Shown here: positions 14,018 through 15,893 of the stretch, piece by piece
How the letters are laid out: each line of letters opens with the position of its first letter
How positions within the stretch are numbered: position 1 is the stretch's first letter
Assembly: GCA_023409675.1 (NCBI GenBank)
Contig: JAEYRC010000375.1
Coordinates: forward strand, 1-15,893
Direction: 5' to 3'
Source of the DNA: Bacteroidota bacterium
GTDB taxonomy: Bacteria; Bacteroidota; Bacteroidia; Chitinophagales; Chitinophagaceae
Length of the DNA: 15,893 bases
Notes under the pieces: generated by a model
What the model saw: only the letters and a program-made list of their open reading frames with translations
Database searches by the model: none
What the model was told of the DNA's origin: nothing
Position numbers and translations under genes: made by a program

Positions 14018-15893
14018 TTAATGCTGACCCTCATTATGATCATCGCCCATCGTTTCACCATGAGCTTCATGTACCATATTTTCGGCTTCAATTGCTGAAT
14101 CTACATTCAATGGTGAATTCCGCACCTTGGCCAGGTAATTCACATTGGGCAGGGTATGCAATTGTTCCAGCACATAATACAGGCGGTTGTTATTTTCCTT
14201 GCGCACTTTCGTAATCTCACTGCTGCTGCTGTTGGCATTACCAAAAACAATAGCGTTAGCCGGGCAGGCCTGAGCACATGCGGTTGTCGCATCGCTGTCG
14301 GTAAGTACCCTGTTTTCTTTTTTAGCCTTGAGTTTACCGTCCTGCAAACGCTGAACACAGAACGAACATTTCTCAATAACACCCCGGCTTCTTACCGTTA
14401 CATCCGGATTCAGCACCATTCTCGACAGGTCATCATTCATCATGTGAACGGAATCATCAAGAGCACCCACGCCGGATTTAAGTTGATTATCAGGGAAACT
14501 GTCGGCTCCGGTATAGTCAGCCCAGTTGAAGCGGCGTACTTTATACGGACAGTTATTTCCGCAATAGCGTGTACCGATACAACGGTTATAGATCATCTGG
14601 TTCAACCCTTCACTGCTGTGACTGGTTGCCGCAACCGGACAAACATTCTCGCAGGGGGCGTTATCACAGTGCTGGCAAAGCATAGGCTGGAATACAGTCT
14701 GGATGCTGTCCGGATCATTCGGATCTCCGCTGAAGTAGCGGTCGATACGCATCCAGTGCATATCGTGAAAACGCAGCACCTCACTCTTACCTACCACTGG
14801 TACATTATTCTCTGCCGTACAGGCCACCACGCAGGCGCCACAACCAAAACAACTGTTCAGGTCGATAGACATACCCCATTTAATACCCGGACGATCATAT
14901 ACCGGGTAGGGTGAGCCCTCTTTTTCGAAGCCCTGCAGACCACCCCAGTGCGACAGTTCCGCAGCACGCTTATCCAGTACGATATTCGGATTTTCTTTCA
15001 GGCGGTTCAGGGATACTTCCCGCACTACCTCAATCCTGCCTTCATAAGAATTATGGGTCTGATTCTGGGCGAGTTTATACATGGTTCCGGTAGCGGCTAC
15101 CGATACATTGGTCGCATAAGGCAGAATCATATTTCCTGCAACAGTAGCCAGGTTGAAGACATTCTTTCCAACTCCAACTACCGCTCTTCCGATATTTTTA
15201 GCGGTATCGGCGTCATCGCCGCTGTTGCTCTTCCGGCCATAACCCACAGCAATGGCAATCGTATCATCGTGCATACCCGGAACGATCAGGGCTGGCAATT
15301 CAACTTCTTTGTTACCAACAGTAACTTTCAGCACTTCCTTATCGGGATGCACTTCATATTTGTCGGTATCTTTTGATTTGCTGATATCTATATTCAGCAG
15401 TTCCCGGCCCATTTTAGGCGAGATCATGATATAGTTATCCCAGGTGGTTTTGGTAATCGGATCGGGCAGTTCCAGCAACCAGGGGTTATTGGCCGATTGT
15501 CAGTCACCTGCAGCAACAGTCTGATAAAGTACCAGCTCAATACCACCGCCTTTAGGGGCAGTACCGCTTACCGGGGCAGCTGCCGCACCAGAATATGCGC
15601 CTGCGGACGGGGAAGCCGGAGTTGCCGGTTCAATTACACCATCCTGCAGGGCCTTCATATAGAGGTCGTCGGAACCCAAGCGGGTAGTCCAGTAATTTTT
15701 GAAATAGTTGTCATAGGTTTCCGTACTGCCGCTTAGTGCCAGCAGGGAATCCTGGAATTGCCGGGTATTGAATAAGGGGGCAATTGTCGGTTGCATCATG
15801 CTGTAATAGCCGCTCTTAGGTTCAGCATCACCCCAGCTTTCCAGGAAGTGATGAGCCGGAGCCACAAACTTGCACAACTCACCGGTTTCATCC
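14018..15893 (-). CDS. actB: Alternative complex III subunit ActB (molybdopterin-like plus iron-sulfur subunit), 5' end outside window, interrupted by an in-frame TGA
   Basis: Large periplasmic-side subunit that carries electrons from quinol-binding ActC to the Act cytochromes. The frame is open at the right edge, where the translation reads ETGELCKFVAPAHHFLESWG, part of the molybdopterin-like domain. It meets TGA at 15502-15500, then continues in the same frame with QSANNPWLLELPDP to a TAA at 14018. Numbering from the TTG at 15478, the iron-sulfur domain has Cys210/213/216/220, Cys268/271/276/280, Cys300/306/310 and Cys371/374/401/405. Fifteen cysteines, with Thr303 replacing one (CIGTRYCGNNCP), fit three [4Fe-4S] and one [3Fe-4S] cluster, as known for ActB. 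Downstream of the stop the first ATG is at 15427, with no sign of a true gene start. Either the TGA is an error, or this copy is broken or read through. Confidence 0.93.
15500..15502 (-). other. actB: In-frame TGA stop inside actB
   Basis: Reading the minus strand, the codons run GCA GGT GAC TGA CAA TCG GCC. Family sequence flanks it directly on both sides (ELVLYQTVAAGD before, QSANNPWLLELPDP after), with no shift of frame: the two open segments are offset by a multiple of three. A single change at 15502 (plus-strand C to A) would turn GGA (Gly) into TGA. Confidence 0.9.

Noticed and set aside
14156..14914. A 252-codon plus-strand open frame opposite actB
   Set aside because: It lies wholly antisense to the iron-sulfur domain of ActB, which has strong family evidence; the translated frame shows no recognisable domain.
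15500..15502. Genome-wide reassignment of TGA to glycine
   Set aside because: actD ends at a TGA (11808-11810) with no family sequence beyond it and another TGA 15 codons on, and all genes look like Bacteroidota, which use TGA as stop.
15472..15502. Selenocysteine insertion at the actB TGA
   Set aside because: The position is not a cysteine in related ActB proteins as far as I recall, and the downstream hairpin loop does not resemble a bacterial SECIS loop.
15427..15502. Natural division of actB into two separate genes at the TGA
   Set aside because: The stop lies within a continuous conserved stretch rather than at the border of the iron-sulfur domain, and the second piece has no start codon until 15427, inside conserved sequence.
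1..15893. CRISPR arrays, insertion sequences, tRNA or rRNA genes
   Set aside because: No regularly spaced repeats, transposase-like proteins, terminal repeats or recognisable RNA-gene sequences were seen on either strand.

Overview
The window looks like a Bacteroidota chromosome, most likely from the Chitinophagales/Sphingobacteriales side. The evidence is a SusC/RagA-type outer-membrane receptor, start codons that mostly lack Shine-Dalgarno sequences, a TAnnTTTG-type promoter, and an alternative complex III operon running directly into an aa3-type cytochrome oxidase operon. The genus cannot be fixed from the sequence alone.

Layout. (i) 1-2146, minus strand: the N-terminal ~715 codons of a SusC/RagA TonB-dependent receptor whose 3' end lies off the left edge. 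(ii) 2147-2431: a divergent control region with two neighbouring dyad symmetries on the susC side and a candidate Bacteroidota promoter on the sod side. (iii) 2432-3693, plus strand: a Mn/Fe superoxide dismutase, a strong hairpin terminator, and an unrecognised 199-aa lipoprotein that starts only about 20 nt after the hairpin and ends in its own terminator. (iv) 3754-4053: about 300 bases with no convincing gene. (v) 4054-15893, minus strand: one compact respiratory gene cluster. In transcription order it reads actB (5' end off the right edge), actC, actD, actE, actF, coxB, coxA, ctaB, two coxC-type genes and coxD, and it ends in a hairpin terminator at 4055-4078. Gaps between genes are 17-55 nt, except for 118 nt between actB and actC.

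How the genes work together. The Act proteins form alternative complex III, which oxidises membrane quinol and passes electrons through iron-sulfur clusters and haem c to the CuA centre of CoxB, then to haem a and haem a3/CuB in CoxA, where oxygen is reduced. CtaB makes haem O, the precursor of haem A. The two CoxC proteins and CoxD complete the oxidase. ACIII and aa3 oxidase are known to form a supercomplex in Flavobacterium johnsoniae, and this gene order fits such an assembly. CoxB has no fused cytochrome c domain, so the Act cytochromes, such as the lipoprotein ActE, are the likely direct donors.

The main anomaly is an in-frame TGA (15500-15502) inside actB. The reading frame is intact on both sides and the family sequence continues across it. 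It looks like a single-base change from a glycine codon, GGA to TGA. A sequencing error or a recent nonsense mutation is the simplest explanation. Most other content is ordinary core respiration and outer-membrane uptake; I see no CRISPR array, insertion sequence, tRNA or rRNA.
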